A program made the position numbers and the translations under genes. Below the pieces are notes generated by a model. The model was not told the origin of the DNA, searched no databases, and worked only from the letters and a program-made list of their open reading frames with translations. From Pipra filicauda (taxonomy: Eukaryota; Chordata; Aves; Passeriformes; Pipridae), in contig NW_024104998.1 in NCBI RefSeq assembly GCF_003945595.2, positions 4,211,790 through 4,275,789 of the forward strand: DNA of 64,000 bases, read 5' to 3'. Positions 50,932 through 63,100 of this stretch are shown here, piece after piece. Position 1 is the stretch's first letter, and each line of letters starts with the position of its first letter.

Positions 50932-52886
50932 GTTAATCAGTGGCCTATCTTCAGAGAAAGCCTTGTAGGGACTGGCTTCAGATAATGGTATCACTTACAC
51001 CTGTGCAATTGATAATATCAGAACTCCTTTCAGGCAACTCTGAATATCATTTGAGATCTATGAGTTGTGACTGGAAGCAACGCTTGGACCATGAAACACT
51101 GTGTGTGTAAGGAGAATGTAGGTTCATCATCAAATCCCAAACTGAGATCACAGGGACTGACAGTAAATGGAGGAAAAAGAAAACTTTTATTTGAAACAGA
51201 GAAGAAAACCTCTCAGAAGTCACTAAGGAACAGGCAAAGGAACTGTCTTGCTTTTAGTAGGACTGTAATTTAAGTCCTGAAGAGCTACATTTGGCTCCTT
51301 TAGCAAGATTACAAAGTACCTTATTAGAAACACAATGTATTGTAAAGCAGGTCTTAGGAGCCTCTGGACGGCCAAGCCTTCAAGGGTTTGTTATATGGTA
51401 CACCAACCAAATGTACAAAGAAATAAAGTAATGATTATGGAGAAGGATATATATTCTTAAACTCTCTGAAAACAGTTCCAATTCCCAGTTCTGTCCTTCG
51501 CCTGTTTTAGACAAAACTTTGGCTGTTAACCACAAGAGTAATGCACCTCGATCAAAATGAAACTCCGATTTTTGGTATGTGTCCTGTGTTACATCCATAT
51601 CAGCCCTTTAAAAAGGGCCCTTGGTGTTGGGCCTGACTTCTCCCGTCCAATGACCAGACAAACAGCAGTAGTAACTAATGACAGCAAACGAAGAGCTTCT
51701 ATATTCCTGATAAACAAGTGAAATATGAATGGAGGAACTGAGCTAGACTGATTCTGTATACCTTCCCAGCCAGAAGCACAGATTAGGCTGGGCAGCTATT
51801 GCAACACTGGATGCACAGGTATGTTTTACTTGCAGAAATACACAAGCTTGGAACAAAGTCATTGCTGCTGCAGGTTATTGTAGCTGCGACATATTGCAGC
51901 CCACGGGACACAGACTGTGTGTTTCCCTCTTGTCACTTGTAAAAGTTCCTGTTGCATTTTCTGCTGATGACTTCTGGTTCCTACAGCTTCCTTTTTCCTT
52001 GTGGAAATAGCAGTGCAGTGGGAACAGTGTGGTTGGAGGTTGCTGTGGGTTCCCCGGGGAAGAGCAGCTGGTAGGGAAGGGGCAGCTTGTCCCCAGCAGC
52101 TGGTCCCTAGGCCTTGCTGTGTTTCCCTATTCCAGCCTGTGGTAATGCTGGAGCTAAACGAGGCTGTGAAGCATGGCAAGGATGTCATACAGCAGTTGTG
52201 TCTCCTGTGATGTCACTGGGCCAAGTCATTAATGGATTAGAGGAAAATAGTCTTTATTCTTAATAAAAGCCTCCTTGCATTTTAATCTGATTTGTGTTCA
52301 CATTGAAAGACACTGGATGTTCCCTTGCTTTGGTCCACAGCAACAAGTCTGAGACAAGACAGTAAGTTACATTAAGACAGTTCCTGTTCAAAAATTCAGT
52401 GTATTCCCCGAGAACAATACAACGTGTCTGCCATGACAGGGGCAAAACAGAAAGGTTTCTAGCAGAAAAGGGTAACAGGAAAATTATCAACAAAGGGACA
52501 ACTGAAAGAAGTGGACATAAAGTTTGGAAATCGTAATATGGAAGGTCTAGTATACCCTTCTGAATGACATTTCAATCAAAGAAATTTGGAAACAACCCTA
52601 ATTCTAACCCTCTGTTTTATGAACATAAATTTTACTGCTGTGTTCTGTAGCATTCTGAATCATCAGATATGCTGCTATAGTTGTCAGCTTAACAGGTCTC
52701 TTCATCCATGCATCCTTCTACCTGTGCCTCTCCCACAACCAGCTTGCCCTTTGAACTTCACTGCCAGCTTAACCTGGTGAAAACAGGCTTAAGTTCTTGG
52801 ACAATTCAGAGCAGAAATGTCTTTCTGGTGCTTTTATATGCTATTTGGCAGAGAAGCCCATTGAAGAACTGGAGCCCTAATAGTAT

Positions 52887-54002
52887 TCAGAAAACAGGCA
52901 TAAAAATCTCTCCTCTCTTCCATATAGTTTCATCAGCTTTCTGCAGCTTTATGTTTCCATCACAGCTCACCTGCATAGAAAACATTCTCTGCAAAGATTG
53001 GAAGTGAAGACTTTTATTTACAAGTATAACATCACAGTGCTGCTCAGAAAAGGAAAGTAAATACACTAAAGATCCTCTGGTCCTCCCCCCACCCCCAAAC
53101 AACCCTGTGTAACTGATGTTGAGCAGTGCTTCAAACCAGAGAGCTGCTCCAAGGAGCAGGCAGCAACAGGGGATTACCTGGCTGGCTTGTACTGTACAAA
53201 GAAAGCTCACAGGGTTTGATAGCACCTGAGGGGTCCAGGGGCCTCTTGAACTGTTAGAGTCTCTTCTGGGAGGGGCCAGGAAAGAAGAGCCTTGTGCTGT
53301 CAACCAGTCTCATCTGCAGGAACTGTCGTACCCAGGGCCACTGAGAGGCCTTTTGCCATGCTTAAGTCTTTGCACTCTCCCTTGGTAACAACTCCTGTTA
53401 GCACCTGTTTATAAGTTCTTTCACTGCCTGTCTGTCTCACACACTGCCAGGTGATAACCCAAATTTCCCATTCACGCTCATCTCTGATCCAAGCTTGCTT
53501 CCCTGTGAATTGCTGTGACAAATTTCTCCTGATAGTCTCAGTACTGGGGAAGATCTCCATCACTGATTTGCTACAGAATGAATTCACCCTCTAGAGTTCA
53601 AGTAGGATCAGAAGATGCCTTTTGGACATCAGGTTTGCCTGTTGAGGTGAGCAACTGAATCCATCTCAAAGTGGAGAACACTCCAGTTCTGCTTGAACAT
53701 GTTCTGAGTACCCCTGAAACCTCCCCCGGTGACCTGTGCTGCATCTTATCCAGAGAAGCAAAAGAAAGAAAACAGAAAATACCAGGAAGACTCTGCAGGA
53801 ACTGCCTGCAGAACCAGTACTGCCCAGAGGTAAATTCTGGAGAAACAGGCACTGCTAATCTTTGAGGTCCCATGGCAGGATCCACACCAACAAAGCTGAC
53901 ATCCAGAGGAAGGTTCTGAAGGGTGAGGAGGTGGGAAATGAGGCCCAGTCTTTCCAAGATGCTTGTCAACATGTACAGAAAGTTACTTACTAGAATATTC
54001 AA
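52887..54002 (-). other. Cluster of minus-strand open frames, unknown
   Basis: Three frames of 134, 95 and 138 codons (53598-54002, 53300-53587, 52887-53303) follow one another on the minus strand in three different phases. They cover 1.1 kb almost without a gap, and a minus-strand AATAAA lies at 53013-53018. I recognise no domain. They could be a decayed coding sequence with frameshifts, exons of a non-coding RNA, or chance in a locally GC-balanced segment. On the plus strand a frame at 53671-53865 overlaps and is also unrecognised. Confidence 0.2.
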
Positions 54003-54766
54003 AAGCCCTTAGCTGTATAGGTTCCATAAGTGTGCTCTGATACCTGGGCAGTACAGCAGGTACCGAACACTATGGCAGTTAGAATGACCACTGTGAATAT
54101 GTGAAAGCAGGGTCAAAATTCCAAAAGCCCCTGTGAAGAAACACCAAGGCGAAATTACATTTTTTTTTTATTTCTGCCAGAACAGCTCTGTAAATTCAGC
54201 AGTAAGTTTTCAAAGGAGGATCCAGAAATAAAATACACACCTCTAGTAACTGCATGGAGTGTGATGGGAAGATTACCAAGTACTTATATATAATTCTAGT
54301 TACTATATCCAAAGGATGATATGGAGCAATCATTTGTATTTATGCTGCTATTAAGGTTGCTGTCCTGCATGGGCAGAACTGAGCAGCCAAACCAGTCCCT
54401 TTGTCCCAGTCATGTTGAAGTGGTAGGTTTCTACAAACGCACTTTTATATTTAGTTATGCCTGCTGTAGCCTCATCAAACGTTAGCACTCACCATTTCAG
54501 TTACTTCCACTGACAAAGACTTTGAGCTGTTTAATGCACCTGATGCTGATCATTCCTGCCTGGAGCCATGGTGAAATGCATTCACTAGTCACTGCTTTAT
54601 TAACTCCTGAGGCATTTTACTAGAGGCATTCAGTGGGCAGAACATCTTTCTTTTTGAGATTAGAAATGATGTGAAATACTTATGAGTTATTAACTTTTTA
54701 GCTTTAAATCCGTTTGCTTTGACTTTCTAGAGATTTGCTTCAGGGTTGGAGAAGAATGTTTCCAGG

Positions 54767-54800
54767 TGAGACAGATTTGGTTCAGCTAGTTGAGACAGAT
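54767..54800 (+). promoter_or_regulatory. Direct repeats upstream of MOS
   Basis: TGAGACAGAT occurs at 54767-54776 and again at 54791-54800, 24 bases apart, and each is followed by a CAGCT word. They lie 42 bases or more upstream of the TATA-like box and may bind a factor. The role is inferred from position only. Confidence 0.3.
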
Positions 54801-54841
54801 GCAGCTCATTTGGGGGTGGGAGGGAGAATGGTGAAGGGAGG

Positions 54842-54848
54842 ATAAAAG
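54842..54848 (+). promoter_or_regulatory. TATA-like box of MOS
   Basis: ATAAAAG lies 90 bases before the MOS ATG. A start site near 54870 would give a 5' leader of about 70 bases with no upstream ATG seen. This fits an intronless germ-cell gene with a compact promoter, but no transcript data were available. Confidence 0.4.
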
Positions 54849-54938
54849 GCTTTGGAAGGCACTGTAGAGTCCTTTCTGTTGGGGAAATTTTTCTAGTCTT
54901 CTGTCTTATTAACTGCCTCTGGTTTTCTCCATCTTATT

Positions 54939-55988
54939 ATGCCATCACCTATTCCTCTTAATTGTTTCCTTTCTTTTGAGTATTCCCCATCTGCAGATTT
55001 GCGCCCCTGCAGCAGCCCTTTAGTTATCCCTGGCAAAGACAGCAAAAGCTTTTTGGGGGGAACTCCTTCAGTCAGGACTCGCCGCTTGCCTCCACGCCTG
55101 GCCTGGTGCTCCATTGACTGGGAGCAACTCTGCCTCCTGCAGCCCATAGGCTCTGGGGGCTTTGGTTCTGTCTACAAAGCTACCTACCGTGGTACAACCG
55201 TGGCTGTAAAGCAGGTGAAGAAAAGCAGCAAAAACCGGCTGGCATCGCGACAGAGCTTCTGGGCTGAGCTGAACGTAGCCTGGCTACAGCATGATAATGT
55301 GGTACGTGTGGTGGCTGCCAGCACGTGTGCCCCAGCCAGCGAGAACAGCCTGGGCACCATCATTATGGAGTATGTGGGCAGCATCACCCTGCACCATGTG
55401 ATTTATGGCACTGGTGATACGTGGAGACAGGGTGAGGATGATGAAGGAGGATGTGGAAGGAAGGCCCTGAGCATGGAAGAGACTGTGTGCTATTCTTGTG
55501 ACATCATGACTGGCTTAGCCTTTCTCCACTCACAGGACATTGTGCACTTGGACCTGAAGCCTGCAAACATCTTTATCACTGAGCAGGGAGTGTGCAAGAT
55601 TGGAGACTTTGGGTGCTCCCAGAAACTGGAGGAGGGCTTGTCCCACAGCCCCCATGTTTGCCAGCAAGGGGGCACATACACACACCGTGCCCCTGAGCTC
55701 CTCAAGGGGGAGAGGGTCACTGCCAAAGCAGACATCTACTCGTTTGCCATCACTCTCTGGCAAATTGTCATGCGGGAGCAGCCCTACCTGGGAGAGCGGC
55801 AGCACGTGCTCTATGCTGTGGTAGCCTACAACTTACGCCCTTCACTGGCTGCTGCTATTTTCCACGAGTCACCACTGGGCCAGAAACTCCAAAGTATTAT
55901 TAGCTGCTGCTGGAAGGCCAATGTAGAGGAGCGCCTGAGTGCAGCCCAGCTGCTTCCCAGCCTCAGGGCCCTCAAACAGAGTCTCTAG
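54939..55988 (+). CDS. MOS proto-oncogene serine/threonine kinase (intronless)
   Basis: A 349-residue kinase in one exon, as in all vertebrates (human 346). MOS phosphorylates MAP2K1 in oocytes, driving the MAPK cascade of meiotic maturation and metaphase II arrest. Visible features are the MPSP N-terminus (Pro2 and Ser3 control stability in the family), glycine loop GSGGFGSV (71-78), ATP lysine K91 (VAVK), alpha-C Glu110, catalytic loop HLDLKPAN (203-210, Asp205), DFG (223-225), [10 protein letters not shown] activation segment (APE 251-253), and [11 protein letters not shown] (265-275). An acidic, glycine-rich insert lies at 160-175. The start has A at -3. Trp115 replaces an Arg found in other species as I recall. 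All catalytic residues are intact. This is the cellular gene: no retroviral sequence adjoins it. Confidence 0.97.
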   Translation: MPSPIPLNCFLSFEYSPSADLRPCSSPLVIPGKDSKSFLGGTPSVRTRRLPPRLAWCSIDWEQLCLLQPIGSGGFGSVYKATYRGTTVAVKQVKKSSKNRLASRQSFWAELNVAWLQHDNVVRVVAASTCAPASENSLGTIIMEYVGSITLHHVIYGTGDTWRQGEDDEGGCGRKALSMEETVCYSCDIMTGLAFLHSQDIVHLDLKPANIFITEQGVCKIGDFGCSQKLEEGLSHSPHVCQQGGTYTHRAPELLKGERVTAKADIYSFAITLWQIVMREQPYLGERQHVLYAVVAYNLRPSLAAAIFHESPLGQKLQSIISCCWKANVEERLSAAQLLPSLRALKQSL

Positions 55989-56190
55989 GAAAACTCGGGA
56001 CACTTTAAATTTATTTTGTCAACTTTTCTTTTCCTTAACCCTTTCTCTGAACATAATTAATTTAGCCCCTGTGTGTTCTAAAGGTTTTGTTGCTGGTTTG
56101 TTATACTAAAAAAAAAACACCACCAAACTGTTTTGATATAAAAAGACTATAAATAAAGAGATTTAATAAAACTGTGGGCTTTTACCTTGG
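55989..56190 (+). other. MOS 3'UTR
   Basis: A short, U-rich 3'UTR of about 200 bases. It contains T-rich words such as TTTATTTTG (56010-56018) and TTTTGATAT (just upstream of the first hexamer). I see no canonical cytoplasmic polyadenylation element (TTTTAT or TTTTAAT) and no Musashi-type site. Bounds assume use of the second polyadenylation signal. Confidence 0.6.
56152..56170 (+). terminator. Twin MOS polyadenylation signals
   Basis: AATAAA occurs at 56152-56157 and again at 56165-56170, about 165-180 bases after the stop codon. Either could direct cleavage near 56175-56195. Confidence 0.8.
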
Positions 56191-58844
56191 GAGGGAATAG
56201 ACACAAGGATCAAGACACTGGCAGATACAACTTCTTCAGGCTGATCTGTTCTGTGCTGTCTTGCTCAGGGAGAAACTGGGGAATGTGATGTGCAAAAAAA
56301 AATAGTTGGTTTTAAGTAAGTGAAGTACAAAAAAAGGGGCTAAGGAGCTGCTTTTGGAAGGTTCTTTATACCTAATACCTTTCGGTATTTTCAAAATGTC
56401 AGATATGAATAGTTCCTCACTAGCTTGGGTTGTGCATTTGAGCTTTTCCTCTCCATTTACCAAGGAATGAGTATGTATCGCAAATCAGAAAAATAAATAC
56501 AGAGTGTCAGTGGGGTTTTTTTTCCCTTGTTCTTGGATGTACTTAATTCCAGTAAGTATGCTGGTTTTGATATGGAAAATGTGAACTGATGATATACATC
56601 TTGAAATAAGGAAACTTTTTGCCAGTCTAAGGCTATTAAGAGTAAGAAGATACATTAACAACCTGTACTTTTATAAGACCTCCCTGCTACGAGGGAGGTG
56701 TTAGTTGCAACTTGCTAGCTGGAACACTGCAAACTTTAATATCTGAAGCATTTTAAGAGCATCTTGTGCAGAGCAGAAAGTTACCAAGTTTTTGAGGTAC
56801 AGGGTGAGTTAGAAAAATAAAAAAATCGGGGAAAAAATTATTGGTCAAAGGAGGATTATTTGTGCTTCATAATGCATGGGTCAGTATTAGACAAGATACT
56901 GGAAGTACTGTAAAGAAAGTTTGCTTAAAGCAGTAATAATGATACTCTGCTGGTACTCAAAGTGTTTGCCGTTGGACTATCCTCTGCACTGCTTATGTCT
57001 TATCTACTATCTTTCCTAATCTGGCTGTAATGTGTCTGGGAAAGGAAGTGCTGTAGGCAATGCAGATGACAAAGAGCTCTGATCCATGATTTATCAGAAC
57101 TGATAATTGTACATCTGAGCCCTTATCAGAGGCCAACTGCTGTAGCTGATATTGTCATTCTGCTCAAAGACTCTGCTTCTTTTTAAGACAGGAGAAAGAG
57201 TGATGTTTCAGTCAAATTGTTTTTCTTCTTTACCCTTCCTCCCCCTTGCTTCCATTCTGGAAAAAAAAAATCCCCAAGGAATTGAGCCAGTTTCCTGATT
57301 TCTGACACACATCTGTTCTTAGCCCCGTGAAATCCTGGAAATGAGCAACTATGTGAATTTGAGATGATTCTGTAGGTCTTTATGGTATTTGGGTTGGTAA
57401 TTGAAATTAATGGTTTATAAAGCATATCTAAGCTTAACTATTTCTTGGTCTTCCGTCCCCCTTAAGCGGAACTGTAAAATGCTGGCTGGAATCAAAAAAC
57501 CTAAGGTGAATCCTGGAAAATATTTTCCATGTTTTCTCTGTCAAAATAATTATGCTATAGAACCAGAACTTTTTTTGTGTGTGTAGCATAACTTACTTTA
57601 ATAAAGAAGATATCTTAAAGAAGTTATTATGATAAGTCAGTTACCTTTTGAAATGATTAGCTGAGGGCATCTAAGATAAAATATTAGATAAAGCCAATTG
57701 ACATGCCTTATCTTAACATCAAGCCTTAAATAAAAGTGCTTCTCCAGTTTTCAAAAGTATATAATAAAAAATGGAATTGAAGTTTGTTAGTAGTTCCTGG
57801 ATGCTTATGTGTTGTATTTATTTTGCCAATCTAGGTAGCTGGTTGCTTATACTGCTAGAAAACTGCTATTTTTTTCCTTAATGATCCTTCAGCATCAACA
57901 AGTGCTACTTGAGTCTCTGTGAAAAATCAAGCACCCTTCAAATTCTCTGTTGTACTTGACAGAATGATAGTGGATGGCCAAGACCTACTCTTGAAGTATA
58001 ATCAGCTCTGCAGATGTCTGTCAGTTTTTCAGGGTTCTCTTTTGATAGCGAGTGAGAGAGAACTCTGCACAGCATTCAAGATGTAGGCACATCATACTCT
58101 GCTGTAATAAGGATGGTCTCTAGTTTTTAGTAACTTCTAAGGTTTGATTTGCTTTGAGGATTTTTTGATTGCTATTGAGCTCTGAGTTAATACTAATCAA
58201 GAAACATCTCAACCCTAATAGCTCAGAATCCCTGGTTCTATGTGATGAGGATAATTTTGCCTGCTTGCTTCACTTTATATGCATATACCTTGAATTTCTT
58301 TCTACCAGTTTGTAGTTGGCCCTTGTAATTAACATCCAAAATAACTCCACCATCAAAAAATTTGTTTATCTTATGGGTCACTCTCTTGCACTTCATTTAT
58401 GGATGTACTGGGCAGCACAGGATCCCCTGAAACACCAGTGGACACCTTCTCTAGCTGAGAGAACTGACACTTTACTTTTTACCCCCGTGCCTATCTTTTG
58501 ACTTAACCAGTGCAGGATTTTCTCTCCTAAATGTGGCTGCTTAATACCTTTCAAAAGTTTGCAGTGAAGGATTTTTCAAATACCTTTGGAAACCCTAAGG
58601 GAACATATCAATCAGTGCTTTATCTGCATGCTGTCAGCGCTCCTAAAGAATTCTAATACAATCCTACACAATTGTGAAGTGCAACTCCTTCCAGCCAAAG
58701 CAATATTGGCTCCTTCTAAACAAATCAGGTCTATGTGTCTTTTATTTCCTTTAATATAGGATCTGCTATGTATCTTATACAGATGTCAATCATGTAATCA
58801 GAAAACTTATTTTTTAAAGACTTCCTTGGGATATGATCCTGAAG
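56191..58844. other. Intergenic, downstream of MOS
   Basis: AT-rich sequence with no recognised gene. A perfect 8-bp stem (ACCTCCCT / AGGGAGGT) with a 6-base loop lies at 56678-56699. No exon of RPS20, the next gene expected from synteny, was found. Confidence 0.55.
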
Positions 58845-60128
58845 AGGAGGGGCCAAGGACAGCTGGTTGGTTTTAAAAGATTGCCTTTTACAAACTCAAG
58901 ATTCAGTCCTCATAAACAGGAAATCAGGCAAAGGTGGCAGGATGCCCCCAGGGATAAAAAAGGAGCTCCTGATTAAACTCAAATGTAAATAATAAATATG
59001 CAAGAGTTGAGAGACCAGTGGGGAGTCTGAAGCAAGGAAGACTTACTGTTGGTAAAGAAGGATGAGGTTAGGGAACATTTAAACAAGACTTACAGAAGTT
59101 CAGAGGACCTGATGGGATGCACTCACAAATGCTGACAGAGCTTGCCAGTGTCACTGTGGGGCAACTCTTGACTACCTTTGAAAGGTCGTGTGGTCAGGAG
59201 AGATTCCTGAGGTCTGGAAGAAAACAAATCTAACTCATGTCTGCAAGATGGCCAAAAAGGAGGATGTAGAAAATTACAAGCCAGTCAGCCTCACCTAAAT
59301 CCCTGGGAAACTGGTGGAATGCACCATTCTGGAAATCATTGCCAAATAAATGAAGGACAAAAAGGTGTTTCGGGGATCATAGGGGATTTGTCAAGAGGAA
59401 ATCATGTTTGATCAACTTAGGAGCCTTCTGCAGTGAGATTACTGGCTGCTAGAGAGCAGTGGTTGTTGCTTATCTTGACTTTAGGTTTTGATGCTGTTTC
59501 CCATTACATTCTCATAAAGAAACTGATGAAGCACTGACTAGATAGTGGAAACTGAAAATTAGCTGAGCCACTGGGCTCAGTGTTGTGATCAATGGCATGA
59601 AGTCCAGTGGGAGACCAGTCACTAGTGGTGTATCCCAGAGATCAATACTGGACACAGTGCAGGTTAACACCTCCATTAAAGCCTTGGATGATGGGATGGT
59701 GCACCCTCTGCAAGTTTGCAGTTGATACAGAATTGGATGGAGCAGTCAATACCTTGGATGGTTGTGCTGGTGTTCAGAGAGATCTTACCAAGCTGGAGAA
59801 ATTAGCTGATGGGAACCGATGCAGGGGGCTGGGGGCCAACCGCTTGGAAAGAAGCTTTGCAGGGACCTGGAGCTGCTGGCAGACACCAGGTTGAACATGA
59901 GCAAGCAATGCGCCCTTGTGGCAAAGGCGGCCAACAGCATCTGTGGTGCATTCCAAAGGGTGGTGCCAGCTCTTCTGGAGCGCTGCTACAAGAGGTTATT
60001 CCCCGCTGTTCACTCAGCCCTGGTGAGACGCGTGGAGCTCTCTGGTCAGCTCAGGATTCTGCCAGAACAAGAAAGTCATGGCTGTACTGGACCAGGAGTG
60101 CAGCAAAGGGCCATTAAGTTGATTACAG
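58845..60128 (+). mobile_element. CR1 LINE, internal reverse-transcriptase fragment, dead
   Basis: About 1.3 kb of CR1 second-ORF sequence, from the linker before the reverse transcriptase ('gcaggatgcccccaggg', 'aaggagctcctgattaaactc') through the RT domain and into the C-terminal part. Seen in pieces are the KPVSLT block (about 59280), the linker before the first catalytic block, the segment after 'ggtttgtcaag', and the FADD box region at 59715-59726, which here reads FAVD and has lost a catalytic aspartate. Stops and frameshifts break the frame throughout. The part after 59815 jumps to more distal CR1 sequence, showing an internal deletion. The 3' end with terminal repeats is missing. Confidence 0.9.
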
Positions 60129-63100
60129 GAATTTTATCTTCTGTCTTAATCTTCATGCTCTTACTTAAGGTTTAGTGTCTTTGGTTCCCAAATAGAAATA
60201 TCGACAGACATTTCAAAATAGGTTTTGAAAAAAGAAGCATAAGCTACAATTCTGATGCTACTCTCTTTATTTGGAGGTGGGGTGGAGTATTGCAGGTAAA
60301 CATATTTGATAATTAAGTGGGGAACCTTTATCTGTTTCTCTTTTACAGAGCTTCTGGCTTCCCATCAACCAGAAGCTTCTGTAACCCTGGTCCTGGCTTG
60401 TTCTGTTGTTTGTTCCTCCTTCCTCGGAGGCTTCTTTTTTTTTTTTTTTCAATATTAAGCTTTATCTCAACCCAGAAAGAAAGCGGTAACAACATCACTA
60501 TCTTCAAATAATAAAAATACTAGATGACTTGGAGGTGAGCAGGTCCTCAATACAGAATTAGGACGGGAAGCACAAAAACATAAGTGTGAAGATGTATGGG
60601 TTGCCTCCATATTCTGTGGTAAGACATACCGCAGCAAAGAAAACAAAGACTGTTTTACACAATATAACACAAATATTTGTAAATGCAATGGGAGTCACGT
60701 GGATGCTTATTATTTGACTTGTATATCAACTTTTGCAGCATTAGCATTTGTGTTCATGAATTCATCCACTAGAACAAAGATGAAAACAGGGACAGAAAAT
60801 GAATGGTTATTTTTAAAATTAACTGTATGTGGAAAATTTTATGTATTGTTTATTTTAGCCATTTATCTGCTGCAAATACCTTCATAAAGCACTCAAAGAG
60901 CCTCTTTCTATGCTTCAGTTAACCCAGCTGCCAAATATTTGTCTGCCTGTCAAATGAAAAGCCTTAAAACCAGTTAAAGAAGGAAAATGGAACAAAAAAG
61001 TCTACTGGCATCTATCCCAGTCTGCCATCAGCTAAGGATGCCATAGGACAGTTTGGCAGTAGAGGAACCACCATCCGCCCCTGGACTTCTCCAAGCGTGA
61101 GGCTGAGTTTTGCTCTCAACCCAGCCTGAAGTTCAATAGCTCAAGTGTTCAGCAGAGCAGGGAGGTGATTGCATTTGCCTTTGCAGGGCACCTGGGATAA
61201 TAGGGTAATTCATAACTTAATAAATATTCTACTGCACATGTGCCAGGCTACAAAGAGTAAAGTAGGCTGCAAATTGGAAACGTAAATGTCTAGCTCTTTT
61301 CAAGTTACTCCCCCCACAAGGGTGGAAGGAAAATCAGTTTTATTTTCAAGCCATGTATTTTTCTCAACCACTTACTATGAAGATGGGGAAAGGATTTTGA
61401 TTCAGATATGGCACAAATGAAGCTGGTCCCAGAGACAAGTAAAGAAAGTTGCACCTGAACAGAGATTGTAAAAAAGATAAATGTAAATAAGGGAACTGAT
61501 AGGCTGGAGAAGCTGTTTTTTTTTTTTTTAATAGCAGTTAATTCTATACATGATATAATACAAGAAGTTTAGGGAGATATATACTTTTTCCACATCCTTG
61601 TTTTTCTCTTATCTAACAGTTCTAATAAAATGTTTTATGGATAACACAAAAGCCACACGCAAAACTTTTGAAGGAATGTATTGTTGCACTGACATGCCAG
61701 TAGATGAATGTCACCCAGATTTCTCTTTGTTAAGGAAGTGACAGAACTCCAGACTTCCCTTAAAGTTATCAATCCTTGTATAGCTTTTGAGACTGAAATG
61801 ATTGCTAGTAGATGTTTTCTGATTTAAAGGGGAAGAAAGGATATTCTTAAACTTTAATTAATCTTTTTTGCCAAAAGCTGACTTTCAGAGGAAATAAATG
61901 TTAGTTTTTTTAAAAAATGTTTTCATGCTTGCATAGTTTGTTTAAAAAGTTGTATACTGAATTGCAAACAGCATTTGAAAAAGTGTCCTGATCATAAAAA
62001 TTAGCATTACCTGACCAATCATAGAAAAAGGGCCATTTGCACAGGGCAACAAGGGAGGTGGCTAGACAAGGAAAGGAGTCAAGCCAGAAACAGGGAGAGG
62101 TGAGACACCCCAGATGCCAAACCTATTTGCTACAAGCCTGTGAATCAGTGAAGCTCTCACTGAAAAATAACTTTATTCTGGCACATGACTTTGTGTGTTG
62201 TATGCTAGAGATACCTGCCCACTGGGCTGTCAGAACCCTGTATGACTTAAACTAAGGTCTTGAACTAGTGCTTAAAATTAGCCGAGGCCACTGATTCAGT
62301 TCAGAGTGGTCACCCATTACCGCCAGGTCATAGTAGTCCCATTTAGTTAAAAGAAGCATAACCTTCCACTCTTAGCCCCAGCCCTCCCAAAACCCAAGTG
62401 CTCTTGAAAAACTGTCTAAATTAAATGTTCTGCAAACCATTACCTGTCCCCAAACTGCCTGAGAGTGCTACACTTTAATAGCACCAATGACTTAGCAAAG
62501 TAGATTTCTTCACTGGAAATTTCCTTTATATAGAGAAGATTTTAAGAGTAAAAAGCTACACTTCCTTTATCAAAGGTGTATTGTTGGTTTGGTTTTGTTT
62601 GTTTGTGTTTAGGAAAGATGAGAATCAATCCCTAGGTATTAGCATAAGCATTTGTGCCTGCCAGAACAAAGTTATTGGCTCTGCCTTACACCAGGAACAA
62701 GACTGTATGAGAATCAGTTGTTCCTCTGAACACATAAGGGACTCTCAAAAAGGAAATATACCTGCTCTGATGTGGTAAGGGGTTATTGATAGGATGAAGT
62801 ACCTGCTGGGTGCTCTCAGAAACATCTTCCAACAGTCATTCACATAATGAAAGAATATTTTTTTAACATGTGTGTTTTGTATTTAAAAGAAAAACATGAG
62901 GCCATAATACTGAAAAAAATTACAAGTATTGATATTTCTGGAATTTTTTCAAAAGGCATGGCTACCATACTCAAACCCACGTTCTGTGTATACCACGATA
63001 TTTATTTTTATTTGCCTAAAAACTGAATGCTTGAACATAACCCTCTTAAATGCTAATACTATTTTTTCCTTGGTTTTAAGCCTGTGGACAATAGTGCTTC

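Larger units (their letters stand above)
46540..54838. other. Intergenic region PLAG1-MOS
   Basis: No established gene is known between PLAG1 and MOS in vertebrates. This 8.3-kb stretch holds a microsatellite, a long poly(A) run and, at 52887-54002, a cluster of minus-strand frames listed separately. The rest gives only short frames without recognisable domains. Confidence 0.6.

Noticed and set aside
50619..50936. 105-codon frame ending in a run of lysines
   Set aside because: The lysines are the translated poly(A) tract; the rest is hydrophobic chance sequence.
54939..55988. MOS as a captured retroviral v-mos copy
   Set aside because: The gene has the full cellular N-terminus, its own untranslated flanks and the expected neighbour PLAG1, with no LTR or gag sequence nearby.
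59607..60175. Three overlapping plus-strand frames of 95 to 118 codons
   Set aside because: They are broken pieces of CR1 coding sequence in different phases, not host genes.
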